This document shows positions 8,315-16,803 of a DNA stretch of 60,676 nt, in pieces. Within the stretch, counting starts at the first letter, position 1. Each line of letters opens with the position of its first letter. This stretch comes from JACKPD01 sp034003145 (GTDB lineage Bacteria > Spirochaetota > Spirochaetia > CADAEX01). The DNA is taken from assembly GCA_034003145.1 (NCBI GenBank), contig JAVEZE010000001.1, forward strand, positions 1 through 60,676, given 5' to 3'. A model generated the notes under the pieces. The model was not told the DNA's origin and ran no database searches. It saw only the letters and a program-made list of their open reading frames with translations. The translations under genes were made by a program, and so were the position numbers.

Positions 8315-9560
8315 TTAATCCTCCATTTTTCTTCATCTTTGATTCCAGAACTTTCTGTGTTTCATCCATAAGCTCGCTTTCCCGTCCCGCGCCAATCGTG
8401 GTTGCTGCCGCTATACTGTGGCAGGCATCCGCGAATCCGCCCAGATTATTTGTAGCTTCAGGAAGAAAATCACTCATTCCAGGCATTTTTTTATCAATTA
8501 TTTTTTTAGAGAGTTCTGATGAACTTCTCATAGATATCTTTGTCTGTCCCATCTTTACAGTACCGAATCCGGGAACTGTATCAGGTATTATCTGAAAACC
8601 TGCAAGATATTTACCATGGTCAAGAAAATCAAGCTCTGCTATCTCTTCGCAGAAAACCCCAATCATCTTGACTCCCATCGGTGAAAATCTCTCTTTCACG
8701 TCAAACCACTGGATATTGCCGGTATCGTGCAGCCCTTTCTTTTTAAGAGTCTCAAGTTCCTGAGCGAAAAGAGAATCCTTGATTTTTTTAAGCTTTTCAA
8801 TTTCCCCAAGTTTACCAGGAGTTAGCCCTTCAAGCAGAATTGAAATACCCAGCTCAGGCCCTCCGTTATAAAAGCCGACTCCCCCTGCGATATCAAGCAT
8901 CGGATAAAAATCAACTACATCAACCTCCATTTCTCCCAGAGTAATAAAAAACCTCTCCTCTTCTCCTGCCGCATCGCTTCTCATTAGGCCGGACTTTACC
9001 GCATCCTCAAAACAGATCCTGTTGTATGAGTGTACCTGCCTGTCAAGATAGTAGAAATCCGCGATTCCGCCGAATGCTGCGATATGGACAAGTTCGCGGT
9101 TTGCCTTATCAAGCTCTACAGCAAAATAATAGCACACGACAGAGGCTGATATATCCCTGTCTCCCCTTAGGCCGTAAAGGTCGGGGTCAAGATTAAGGAC
9201 AGTTTCATCAGGGGATGCTTCTGCCCTGTGATGGTCAAGGAGAAGGACAAGATTTCTCCCCCTGTTTATTTTCGCGATTACCGGGGCAATCTTTCCCGCG
9301 AAATCGGCAAATACAACAATCTTCCCGCTGTTTTCATCAAACAGTTTTTCAAGTACAGCGGGATACGGCTTTTCAAGTGAAAATCTGCTTACGCTGAAAC
9401 CTGCCCTCTGGAAAGCCTTAAGCAGAATCGCACCAGATGTAAGTCCGTCAGAATCGTTATGATGCAAAAGAATAAGCTCTTTTGATCCGTAGTTTTTTAA
9501 TTTCTCAATCCCGATTCTTAAATCGGCAAGGTACCTTTCCATCCCTTTATTTAAATCCAT
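8307..9560 (-). CDS. DHH-family phosphoesterase (RecJ/NrnA-like)
   Basis: 417 aa from the ATG at 9560, which is 5 nt after GAGGAG; a GTG lies one codon earlier. DHH-domain metal ligands are visible: HHNDSDG near residues 34-40, VFADFAG near 84-89, and the name motif LLLDHHRAE with the DHH at about 109-111. A DHHA1-like C-terminal domain has the GGFADACHSIAAATTIG segment. Members cleave phosphodiesters or nano-RNA with manganese. The length suits neither classic RecJ (longer) nor NrnA (shorter); it resembles archaeal-type DHH proteins. Its stop overlaps the mevalonate kinase start, an unusual pairing. Confidence 0.85.
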   Translation of the reverse strand: MDLNKGMERYLADLRIGIEKLKNYGSKELILLHHNDSDGLTSGAILLKAFQRAGFSVSRFSLEKPYPAVLEKLFDENSGKIVVFADFAGKIAPVIAKINRGRNLVLLLDHHRAEASPDETVLNLDPDLYGLRGDRDISASVVCYYFAVELDKANRELVHIAAFGGIADFYYLDRQVHSYNRICFEDAVKSGLMRSDAAGEEERFFITLGEMEVDVVDFYPMLDIAGGVGFYNGGPELGISILLEGLTPGKLGEIEKLKKIKDSLFAQELETLKKKGLHDTGNIQWFDVKERFSPMGVKMIGVFCEEIAELDFLDHGKYLAGFQIIPDTVPGFGTVKMGQTKISMRSSSELSKKIIDKKMPGMSDFLPEATNNLGGFADACHSIAAATTIGAGRESELMDETQKVLESKMKKNGGLNG

Positions 9561-9646
9561 CACTGCTCCTCTGGTATTGATATTGCCCTGCCTCTTTAGC
9601 AGTTATTCCTCATATCACAGCTATTCCGGCAATTATTCTAATCCGC

Positions 9647-9697
9647 AAAAAAGCCGGGACCTGATGCGTCTATAAACACATTCGAGGCCGCGGCTCT
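9647..9697 (-). terminator. Intrinsic terminator of pot operon
   Basis: Read on the minus strand this is a long interrupted hairpin: AGAGCCG (9697-9691) pairs with CGGCTTT (9656-9650), GGCCT (9689-9685) with AGGTC (9662-9658), and ATGTGT (9681-9676) with ACGCAT (9669-9664). It ends in a run of six T (9652-9647). It lies about 40 nt past the potC stop. Confidence 0.8.
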
Positions 9698-9737
9698 CAT
9701 TAACCTGCCAGCTAACCATAACCACTATTCTGATTTC

Positions 9738-10595
9738 TTAATATTCCTCCTTCTTATAAAAATAGAGGTTCGCTACAGCGAATATTGAATTGGAAACAAT
9801 AAGAAGGAAGGAAATTGCGTTTATAACAGGTGTTGATCCGTCCCTTACCTGAAGATAGAGCGTAATAGGGAGGGTCGCCTCTGACCCTACAAGAAAGAGA
9901 GAAGTATTAAAGTTTTCAAATGACATCAGAAAAGCTACAGCAGCTCCTCCTATTATGGATGGACGCAAAAATTTCAATGTTATGAACCAGATAACCTCAA
10001 ACCTGTTTGCACCAAGATTGTAAGCTGCCTCTTCGAGAGTCTTGTCAAATTTCTTCAGCCGTGCTCCCACAACAAGCGCGACAAAGGTTGTGATAAATGA
10101 AAATTGCCCCATTATGACAAGCCAGATACCAGGGTTGAACAATTTAACATAGATATCAAGTTTTTCCTCAATAAATATTCCAGCGGAATTTGAAAACAGC
10201 AGAATCGAGATACCAAGGATAACACCTGGAATTACAAGAGGCGCAAGCATCAAAAAGTAGAAAAAATTCTTGAACCTGAATTCCTCCTGCTCAAAGAGAA
10301 ATGCCGCGCATGTTCCGACTACAGTTGACAACGCGGAAACAACAACAGCGACCCTGAATGAAACTACGATGCTTCGGAGGTTTATTTTATCGTGGAATAT
10401 ACCTATTTTTTCAGGACCTGTCCCTGTAAACCAGTCAAGGGTAAAACCTTTCCAGGGAAGGGATGGAAACATTGAGTTATTAAACGCCAGAATGCAGGTA
10501 ATAAGCAGGGGAGCGAAGAGAAACATAAAATAGAGAAAAATAAATATTGAAAAACTTGCCTTATATATATTTGATCTCGGTAATGTTCTTATCAT
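9738..10595 (-). CDS. potC: Spermidine/putrescine-type ABC transporter permease PotC
   Basis: 285 aa with about six transmembrane helices. The cytoplasmic EAA loop is EEAAYNLGANRFEVIWFITLKFLRP. The second permease of polyamine importers typically shows SFENFNTSLF near the C-terminus, present here. It forms the channel with PotB. The gene overlaps potB by 4 nt and is the last gene before the terminator. The substrate is inferred from the whole operon; other class I SBP-type amines (for example thiamine or 2-aminoethylphosphonate systems) share the architecture. Confidence 0.88.
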   Translation of the reverse strand: MIRTLPRSNIYKASFSIFIFLYFMFLFAPLLITCILAFNNSMFPSLPWKGFTLDWFTGTGPEKIGIFHDKINLRSIVVSFRVAVVVSALSTVVGTCAAFLFEQEEFRFKNFFYFLMLAPLVIPGVILGISILLFSNSAGIFIEEKLDIYVKLFNPGIWLVIMGQFSFITTFVALVVGARLKKFDKTLEEAAYNLGANRFEVIWFITLKFLRPSIIGGAAVAFLMSFENFNTSLFLVGSEATLPITLYLQVRDGSTPVINAISFLLIVSNSIFAVANLYFYKKEEY

Positions 10596-11461
10596 TTCAC
10601 TACCTCGCTAAGCTGCTGACCTGAAAGCTTGAGCGCAATCCAGATTATGCCTGAAGACATAAGGAGAAGCAGAAACCCGAACGCGGCGCCCTGGTTCCAG
10701 TTAAAATATGTAATAAACTGATTATAAATCTGCTGGGTAAACCAGAGGGAATTTTTTCCTCCCATAAGGTTCGGAGTCAGATAGCTTCCAAGAACAAGCA
10801 TAAACACAACAATCGAACCTGACATTACCCCCGGCATACAGTGGGGAATAATAATCTGCTGCCATATTACCAGCTTCTTTGCCCCAAGGTCATACGCTGC
10901 CTCAATATAGGAATCATCAAGGCTTTCCATTACCCCGATTATCGGGATTACCATAAAAAGCATCGAAGTATAAACAAGGCCCATTATCATTACCGCATCG
11001 TTGTAAAGCATTTCAACCGGTTTATCCCAAATCCCCAGGCTTGTAAGAATTTTATTTATTACACCGCTTTCACGGAGCAGAATCATCCAGCCGTAAACCC
11101 GGATAAGCTCACTTACCCAGAATGGAAGCATCAGAAGCACCATAAGAAAACCCTGTACCTTGAAACCTGAAACCTTTGTAACATAAAAAGCAACAGGAAG
11201 TGCAACAACAAGTACAATAAATGTCACAGTAATGGAATAAAGCGCGGTTCTTACAAATGTAAGCCAGTAGATAGGCTCTGTAAAAAAAGCGCCGTAGTTC
11301 GACAGTGTTATTCCTGATTTCCCTCCGTAATCTGTTGCAAGAAAAGACATTCTAAGCAGCTCTGCGTGGGGTAACACAATAAGCAGGAAAAGCCAGAGAA
11401 AAACAGGGGTAAAAAATATCCAGAATCCCCATCTTATCTTGTGATGTTTAGAGTTCAGCAT
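10592..11461 (-). CDS. potB: Spermidine/putrescine-type ABC transporter permease PotB
   Basis: 289 aa with an N-terminal helix (FWIFFTPVFLWLFLLIVLPH) and about six transmembrane spans. The EAA loop is EAAYDLGAKKLVIWQQIIIPHCMPG, and a polyamine-permease PNLMGGKNSLWFTQQIYNQF segment follows. It overlaps potA by 14 nt upstream and potC by 4 nt downstream, so the three membrane and ATPase genes are translationally linked. Confidence 0.88.
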   Translation of the reverse strand: MLNSKHHKIRWGFWIFFTPVFLWLFLLIVLPHAELLRMSFLATDYGGKSGITLSNYGAFFTEPIYWLTFVRTALYSITVTFIVLVVALPVAFYVTKVSGFKVQGFLMVLLMLPFWVSELIRVYGWMILLRESGVINKILTSLGIWDKPVEMLYNDAVMIMGLVYTSMLFMVIPIIGVMESLDDSYIEAAYDLGAKKLVIWQQIIIPHCMPGVMSGSIVVFMLVLGSYLTPNLMGGKNSLWFTQQIYNQFITYFNWNQGAAFGFLLLLMSSGIIWIALKLSGQQLSEVVK

Positions 11462-12557
11462 AGGTTTTTACTCCTGCATCACTGAAACATACGGCAGATT
11501 TAATATCCCACCCGATTTCTATGGAATCACCTGATTTTATATAATCAAACTGCCTGTTCTGGGGCAGCGAAACTATGAGTTCTTTATCGCTTCCATCAAG
11601 CACAACAAGAAGGCGGCTGTTGGCACCGTCAAAAAGGATTGCCTTTACAAGAACCTTTATAGTATTGAAATTTGATTTGCCGGCTTCCGGTTTTATAATT
11701 ACAGCTTCCGGCCTGATATACATTTCAACACTTTCCCCTTCAGATAAATCACAGTCGCTGCTTACAAGGTATTTCCTTTCATCTTCAGTTATAACATAAT
11801 GGGAACCGCTCTCATCGCGGTGCAGTTTTCCTGTAAACTTATTATTGTCTCCGACAAATTGGGCGACAAAAGATGAGTGGGGATTGTTGTAGAGTGTCTG
11901 CGGTGTGTCAAGCTGCTCAAAGTGGCCGGTGTTCATGACAGCAACATAATCACTCATTACCATAGCTTCTGACTGGTCATGGGTGATGTAAACAAATGTT
12001 GTGCCGACCTGCACCTGCAGTTTTTTAAGCTCAACCTTCATGTGTTCCCTGAGCTTAAGGTCAAGTGAGCCGAGCGGTTCATCAAGAAGAAGGACTGCAG
12101 GCTCAAGAATAAGGCACCTTGCAATCGCGACTCTCTGTTTCTGGCCCCCTGAAAGCTGGCTGATTTTCTTGTTAGCCTGCTCGGGAAGTCCGACCCTTTC
12201 CAGCAAATCATTAACCTTTTTATAGACTCCCGGCCCCCTCTCTCCCCTTCTTTTAAGGCCGAACGCTATGTTTTCCTTGACATCCATCATCGGGAAAAGC
12301 GCCAGATGCTGAAAGACAAGGTTAACAGGCCTTTTGTTAGGCTCAACCCCTGCCATATCCTCACCCCGGATCTCAACCGATCCGCTTGTTGGTTCATAAA
12401 AGCCTGCAATCATTCTGAGCAGTGTTGTTTTCCCGCACCCGGACGGGCCCAGTATTGAAAAGAATTTGCCGCTTTCAACATTGAAAGATACCCTGTCAAC
12501 AGCTGTAAATTCGCCGAATTTTTTGGTAATATCTTTAACCGATAAATCAATCTGCAT
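11448..12557 (-). CDS. potA: Spermidine/putrescine-type ABC transporter ATPase PotA
   Basis: 369 aa. Walker A GPSGCGKTT is at 37-45, with signature LSGGQKQR, Walker B DEPLGSLDLKLRE, and H-loop THDQSEAM. A C-terminal TOBE-like regulatory domain spans about residues 240-369, as in PotA/FbpC ATPases. It drives polyamine uptake. It is separated from potD by a 157-nt gap holding a large hairpin, which probably sets a lower level of membrane components than binding protein. Confidence 0.92.
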   Translation of the reverse strand: MQIDLSVKDITKKFGEFTAVDRVSFNVESGKFFSILGPSGCGKTTLLRMIAGFYEPTSGSVEIRGEDMAGVEPNKRPVNLVFQHLALFPMMDVKENIAFGLKRRGERGPGVYKKVNDLLERVGLPEQANKKISQLSGGQKQRVAIARCLILEPAVLLLDEPLGSLDLKLREHMKVELKKLQVQVGTTFVYITHDQSEAMVMSDYVAVMNTGHFEQLDTPQTLYNNPHSSFVAQFVGDNNKFTGKLHRDESGSHYVITEDERKYLVSSDCDLSEGESVEMYIRPEAVIIKPEAGKSNFNTIKVLVKAILFDGANSRLLVVLDGSDKELIVSLPQNRQFDYIKSGDSIEIGWDIKSAVCFSDAGVKTYAEL

Positions 12558-12614
12558 CTTCCAATACCCCTATAATTTATTTTTATTTGTATGTATTTGC
12601 CGAAATCAATGATA

Positions 12615-12684
12615 CCGGCGGACACTGGTTCAAAACCATGCTTTGAACCAGTGTTTTGAAGCTAAACCAAACAGAAACCGCCGG
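12615..12684 (-). promoter_or_regulatory. Nested hairpin between potD and potA
   Basis: An inner perfect 13-bp stem, ACACTGGTTCAAA (12622-12634) with TTTGAACCAGTGT (12642-12654), sits directly inside an outer 7-bp stem, CCGGCGG (12615-12621) with CCGCCGG (12678-12684). No T run follows on the minus strand, so it looks like an mRNA stabilising or processing element rather than a full terminator. Confidence 0.7.
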
Positions 12685-12714
12685 CGTTTAAAAAAGTTTA
12701 TTAAAGACCTGCGC

Positions 12715-13800
12715 CTACTTGGCAGCCTTGATCTTGTCCATTGTTTTTCCTTCCATCTCTTCAAGACCTGCAGGAACTGTAGGATACCAGTTCATTTTTG
12801 CCATTACTTCAGGAGTAAAGCATCTTGAGAAGTTGGCTGCTGCTTCAGGATTCAGGAATTTAACCGCGTCTTTTGAAGCTGTTCCGTAGTTTTCAACATT
12901 TGTGAATCCTGCGGCATTTTCCGGTCTCAGAATAAAGTTGATGTATTTGTATGCTCCTTCAACATTTTCTGATTTGGCAGGGAGGGCGAATGTATCTACC
13001 CATGCCATTGCGCCGCTTGCAGGAGCTACATAGTCTATATCCTTATTTTCCTTATAAAGCTTCCAAGCCTGCTGTTCCCAGCCCATTGCTGCCCATACCT
13101 CGCCTGATCTCATTGATTCAAGAAGCGCGTCCCCATTTTCCCAGTAGTTTCTTACAACCGGTTTTGCTTTTATAAGAACATCGCCTATCTCATCAAGAAA
13201 TTTCTGGTATGCAGCCTTGTCGCTGTAAAGGGCAAAAGGATCATAACCGAGAGAAAAACCCATAGCCATGAGTGTAGGCCTTTTCATTCTGTACGCAGTT
13301 CTTCCTGTATATTTTGGGTCAAGAAGATCTTTATAATCTTTTACATCGGGAGCTTTTGCCCTGTTTACAATAAGACCTGATGTTCCAAATACATGGGGGA
13401 CAGCGTATGATTTGCCGTTAACCTCTGTATATTTTTTTGTAGCCGCAAGCATGCTGGGGTCAAGCTGATCTGTGTTAACCTTAGAATAATCAATAGGCTG
13501 ATATATCCCGAACTGTTCAACCATTGATGATATCCTGTCCTGTGAAGGCTGCGCAAGGTCAAACCCGCCTCCTCTTGTTGCCCTGAGTTTTGAAATCATC
13601 TCTTCATTGCTGCTGAGTGTTACTTCAACAGTAATTCCGGTTTCTTCCTTAAATTTTTCAAGCTGATCAGCAGGCGCATAACCTGTCCACGAGATAAGCC
13701 TTAAAACCTTGTTTTCTTCTGCAGCTTCTTTTTTACCGCCTGCAAACACGCCTGTTGCAATTACAACAAGGCATAGAAAAATCAATAGTACCTTTTTCAT
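12715..13800 (-). CDS. potD: Spermidine/putrescine-binding protein PotD
   Basis: 361 aa. The signal peptide (about residues 1-20, VIATGVFAG) is followed by GGKKEAAEE, a spirochaete-style mature N-terminus without an obvious lipobox cysteine. The binding domain starts LRLISWTGYAPADQLEKF, contains EEMISKLRATRGGGFDLAQPS, and ends with the family NAAGFTNVENYGTASKDA region. It captures polyamines in the periplasm for PotABC. First gene of the operon, preceded by a GGAGG site. Confidence 0.9.
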   Translation of the reverse strand: MKKVLLIFLCLVVIATGVFAGGKKEAAEENKVLRLISWTGYAPADQLEKFKEETGITVEVTLSSNEEMISKLRATRGGGFDLAQPSQDRISSMVEQFGIYQPIDYSKVNTDQLDPSMLAATKKYTEVNGKSYAVPHVFGTSGLIVNRAKAPDVKDYKDLLDPKYTGRTAYRMKRPTLMAMGFSLGYDPFALYSDKAAYQKFLDEIGDVLIKAKPVVRNYWENGDALLESMRSGEVWAAMGWEQQAWKLYKENKDIDYVAPASGAMAWVDTFALPAKSENVEGAYKYINFILRPENAAGFTNVENYGTASKDAVKFLNPEAAANFSRCFTPEVMAKMNWYPTVPAGLEEMEGKTMDKIKAAK

Positions 13801-14161
13801 TGTTTCCTCCTATGGAAATCTAATACAATTATACACCTCAATAAAAAATTAAACACTTATAAACAGGTTTATTATATTTTTATTTAAGATGTTATTGACC
13901 TAAAAGTATTAAGAGAGCAGAATCTCCAGCCATATATCCAGGCAAAAAAAAACGGCAAAACAAGACAACAATCTGTGCCCCATTTTCCCGTCTCTTTATT
14001 CCTCCGCCATCTTGTTTACTTTTTTATTATAACCCCATAAACATCAGACTGTCAAATTTTTAATAGGGGCTGCGCTGGGGAAGTATTAAAGAGAGGCTCT
14101 GATCCGGCATTGCGCCAGATGACCGACCTGTCGGCCCGACCGTCCCGCTGGCCGCAAATAA
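13801..14161 (-). promoter_or_regulatory. Long pot leader region with consensus promoter and GC-rich stem-loop
   Basis: 361 nt without a recognised gene. A consensus minus-strand promoter, TTGACA (14055-14050), 18-bp spacer, TATAAT (14031-14026), lies about 225 bp upstream of potD. A second TATAAT (13833-13828) with a poor -35 is closer to the gene. Between them is a possible 24-codon reading frame (13983-13909). At 14112-14155 a GC-rich structured segment just after the glycosyltransferase stop pairs GCGCCAG with CTGGCCGC (one bulge) and contains the inverted repeat GTCGG/CCGAC (14130-14140). Confidence 0.55.
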
Positions 14162-15316
14162 TCACATATCAAGTCTATTGCCTTTCCAAATAACAGAAGG
14201 CTTGAATGTCGCTGCCGCAGTAACTACCGGGAAAAGAAATTGCGCTATCAAGAGGCAAACCGGCAGACTCAGCCAGAAAGACTTTCCCGGTTTCAGGTGA
14301 AAGCCGTAGGCAAGTGAAACAGAAAGCATGCATAAAATACCGCAAAAGAATACCGGAAAAAAGGAGGGGATGAAAAAAGCAAGGGGAAAAAGGATTATCC
14401 CGATCAGAAGCTGATACATTATAAATCCGTACCCTATGCGCGAATTGATATCAGGTGCGTGGATCGCGCCTGTACTCCACCTGAGCTCCTGAAGATAAAG
14501 CTCTTTCCAGCTTGTAACCGGAACAGTGCTGACCATTGAGTCAGCAGAGGTCTGGGCAAATATTTTCCATTTCCCCGTATCCCTTACCCTCGCGATCAGC
14601 TGGGCATCTTCTGTAACAGTATATTCAAGCTTTTCAAATCCCCCGATATCATCAAGTGTTTTTCTCCTGACCGCAAGATTGTTTCCAAACCCGCCGTTAG
14701 GCATGTTAAGCCCGGCAGCGGCAGCAGTATAGTGATATCTTAAAAGGTGGTCATACTGCTGAAACCTTTCAAGCAGTGATCTGCCGCCCGGTGATACAGT
14801 AACAGTCCCGAAAACAAGCCCGGTGCCGGGGTTTGCAAAAGGCTTCATCATTGTCTCAACCCACTGCGGCGGCACCTGGCAGTCTGCGTCAGTATACAGA
14901 AACACTTCACCCTCGGCAGCAGTTTCCCTCTCTGCGAGAGACAGCGCCATCTGCTTCGGGTTCTTTCCGCTGAAAGAGTGCCTGTTGTCAATTACCTTTA
15001 CCCGGCCGGGATTCGCATCCCTGAAGCTCTCCATAATTTCAAGAGTGTTATCTTGTGATCTGTCATTAATAAGAATTATCTCAAAATTATCTACGCTTTG
15101 CGAAAGCAGCGATTTGAAAAGCGCAGGCAGTGTTTTTTCCTCATCCCGCGCCGGAACAATTACAGATATTTTTACATCAGGAATTTTATGGTTTTTAGCC
15201 TTCCTCTCTCTATTGAATGAAGAGATCACTCCTGCAATTACAAAAATGTGGATAAATAAAAAAACAGCAGTATAAAAATAGATAAGAAAAAGTACTGATG
15301 AAACAACAAAAGCCAT
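14162..15316 (-). CDS. Membrane glycosyltransferase, family 2
   Basis: 384 aa. An N-terminal transmembrane segment (about residues 5-33) is followed by a GT-A domain beginning SVIVPARDEEKTLPALF at 51. The nucleotide-sugar/metal motif TDAD ends at 145, TEDAQL gives the catalytic-type ED at 236-237, and QELRW is at 276-280. C-terminal hydrophobic helices follow from about 295. This layout is typical of processive or ceramide-glucosyltransferase-like enzymes making glycolipids or carotenoid glycosides. It is transcribed alone, with nitroreductase genes diverging. Acceptor unknown. Confidence 0.85.
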   Translation of the reverse strand: MAFVVSSVLFLIYFYTAVFLFIHIFVIAGVISSFNRERKAKNHKIPDVKISVIVPARDEEKTLPALFKSLLSQSVDNFEIILINDRSQDNTLEIMESFRDANPGRVKVIDNRHSFSGKNPKQMALSLAERETAAEGEVFLYTDADCQVPPQWVETMMKPFANPGTGLVFGTVTVSPGGRSLLERFQQYDHLLRYHYTAAAAGLNMPNGGFGNNLAVRRKTLDDIGGFEKLEYTVTEDAQLIARVRDTGKWKIFAQTSADSMVSTVPVTSWKELYLQELRWSTGAIHAPDINSRIGYGFIMYQLLIGIILFPLAFFIPSFFPVFFCGILCMLSVSLAYGFHLKPGKSFWLSLPVCLLIAQFLFPVVTAAATFKPSVIWKGNRLDM

Positions 15317-15516
15317 ATAATTCCCCGTATTATGAAAATGCTTTTAAAAGGAGAGATCCTGCCTTCCTATCCTCTCCGGTTATGTATGAAAGATGTAAAG
15401 AAATATTTATCTTTTTTTGAGTATATTATTAATAGGCAAAGAGATACAGATTATAATAAAATATTTAAAACTATCAGGTGATATAGTAATTGCAAACATA
15501 ACCGCGGCAAGAAATA

Positions 15517-15546
15517 TGTAGCAGTTTTTTTAAAATATGCTACAAT
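15517..15546 (+). promoter_or_regulatory. Promoter-like -10 and inverted repeat at nitroreductase start
   Basis: TACAAT (15541-15546) ends only 6 nt before the ATG at 15553. An inverted repeat, TGTAGCA (15517-15523) and TGCTACA (15538-15544), overlaps this -10. No ribosome site is seen. This suggests either a leaderless transcript or a promoter further upstream. Confidence 0.3.
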
Positions 15547-15552
15547 TACCAT

Positions 15553-16116
15553 ATGAGTCAAAACACAATATTAAATGAGATTTATGACAGAAGAGCATCA
15601 AGAGCCTTAAAAAGTGATAAAATCCCGCGCGAAACAATAAACAGGCTGATTAAAGCTGCCACCCTTGCCCCGTCATGCTTTAACAAGCAGCCCTGGAGAT
15701 TTATTGCCGCCGATGATCCGCAAACACTTGGAAAAGTGCATGAAGCACTTACAGGCGCAAATTACTGGGCAAAGAAAGCTCCAGTAATGATCGCGGTCCT
15801 TACAGATGTTTCTCTCGGATGCAGCCTTTCAGACAGGCGGGATTATGCCCTGTTTGATACCGGTTTTGCTGTGATGAATATTATGCTGCAGGCTGAAAAA
15901 GAAGGGCTGATAGCCCATCCCATGGCAGGATTTGACCCTTTTAAAATCAAGGAGATTTTCAAGGTTTGTGATTCCTATATAGTGATAACCCTGATAGCGC
16001 TCGGAGGCAAGGGAGGCAGCACAGATCACCTTAATGAAAAACATCTTTCATCTGAAACATCGCCAAGGGACCGCAAGCCGATAGATGAAGTGCTTTCCTA
16101 CAACCGCTGGATTTAA
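15553..16116 (+). CDS. Nitroreductase-family flavoprotein
   Basis: 187 aa. The N-terminal IYDRRASRALKSDKIP segment with FMN-phosphate-binding arginines, APSCFNKQPWRFIAADD, and the C-terminal ITLIALGGKG region match the FMN-dependent nitroreductase fold. These cytoplasmic enzymes use NAD(P)H to reduce nitro compounds, quinones or flavins. The first of two nitroreductase genes in a row, 37 nt before the next. Its ATG lacks a clear ribosome site, unlike its neighbour. Confidence 0.88.
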   Translation: MSQNTILNEIYDRRASRALKSDKIPRETINRLIKAATLAPSCFNKQPWRFIAADDPQTLGKVHEALTGANYWAKKAPVMIAVLTDVSLGCSLSDRRDYALFDTGFAVMNIMLQAEKEGLIAHPMAGFDPFKIKEIFKVCDSYIVITLIALGGKGGSTDHLNEKHLSSETSPRDRKPIDEVLSYNRWI

Positions 16117-16153
16117 AGTAATTAAATGAAAGGATAATCAGGAGGAAATTGAA

Positions 16154-16723
16154 ATGGTAAAAGAACTCATATTAAAAAACAGGACTTACAGGCGTTTTTA
16201 TCAGGATACTAAAATAACGCGGGATGATTTACTGGAATTTATAGAACTTGCCCGTCTTTCCTCATCTGGAGGCAACCTGCAGTCGCTGAAATATATTTTA
16301 TCGTATGATGAAAAGAAAAACAGCCGGATATTCCCCTACCTCAAGTGGGCAGGGTATTTAAAAGACTGGGACGGCCCGAAAGAAGGGGAAAGGCCTTCCG
16401 CATACATCATAATGGTTGGAGACAGCGAGATCAGCACAAATCATTTCTGGGATCACGGTATTGCCTGTCAGAGCATCCTTTTGGGCGCAGTTGAAAAAGG
16501 TTTCGGCGGATGCATGTTCGGCTCGATCGACAGGGAAGGCCTTAAAAAGGAACTTGGAATAACAGAGCGGTTTGAACTGATCCTTGTAATAGCGCTCGGC
16601 AAGCCGAAGGAAACAGTTGTACTTGATGAGGTAAAAGATCCCAAAGACATAAAATACTGGCGGGATGACAAGTGGATCCATCATGTCCCGAAGCGGAGGC
16701 TTGAAGATCTGATTATTGAATGA
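16154..16723 (+). CDS. Nitroreductase-family flavoprotein (second copy)
   Basis: 189 aa with an AGGAGG site ahead of the ATG. FMN-binding landmarks are LKNRTYRRFYQD, LARLSSSGGNLQSLKYI, the mid-protein GIACQSILLGAVEKGFGGC, and LVIALGKPKETV. It shares only family-level similarity with the preceding gene, so the pair is not a recent duplication. Probably co-transcribed with it and ending at the hairpin at 16747-16775. Substrate unknown. Confidence 0.88.
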   Translation: MVKELILKNRTYRRFYQDTKITRDDLLEFIELARLSSSGGNLQSLKYILSYDEKKNSRIFPYLKWAGYLKDWDGPKEGERPSAYIIMVGDSEISTNHFWDHGIACQSILLGAVEKGFGGCMFGSIDREGLKKELGITERFELILVIALGKPKETVVLDEVKDPKDIKYWRDDKWIHHVPKRRLEDLIIE

Positions 16724-16746
16724 TTATTGAATGATTTTCAGATAAA

Positions 16747-16775
16747 CTGCTGCTGCCGTCATTTGACAGCAGCAG
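16747..16775. terminator. Hairpin between convergent nitroreductase and nfnB ends
   Basis: CTGCTGCTG (16747-16755) pairs with CAGCAGCAG (16767-16775). The T run is weak on both strands (TTTATCTG on the minus side), so this is a likely but imperfect bidirectional terminator between two convergent gene ends. Confidence 0.55.
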
Positions 16776-16803
16776 GAAGGGTTCGATCAAGACACAGCAG
16801 CAA

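Noticed and set aside
14823..15275. 150-codon plus-strand frame within the glycosyltransferase gene
   Set aside because: It is the shadow of a conserved glycosyltransferase domain; no family features.
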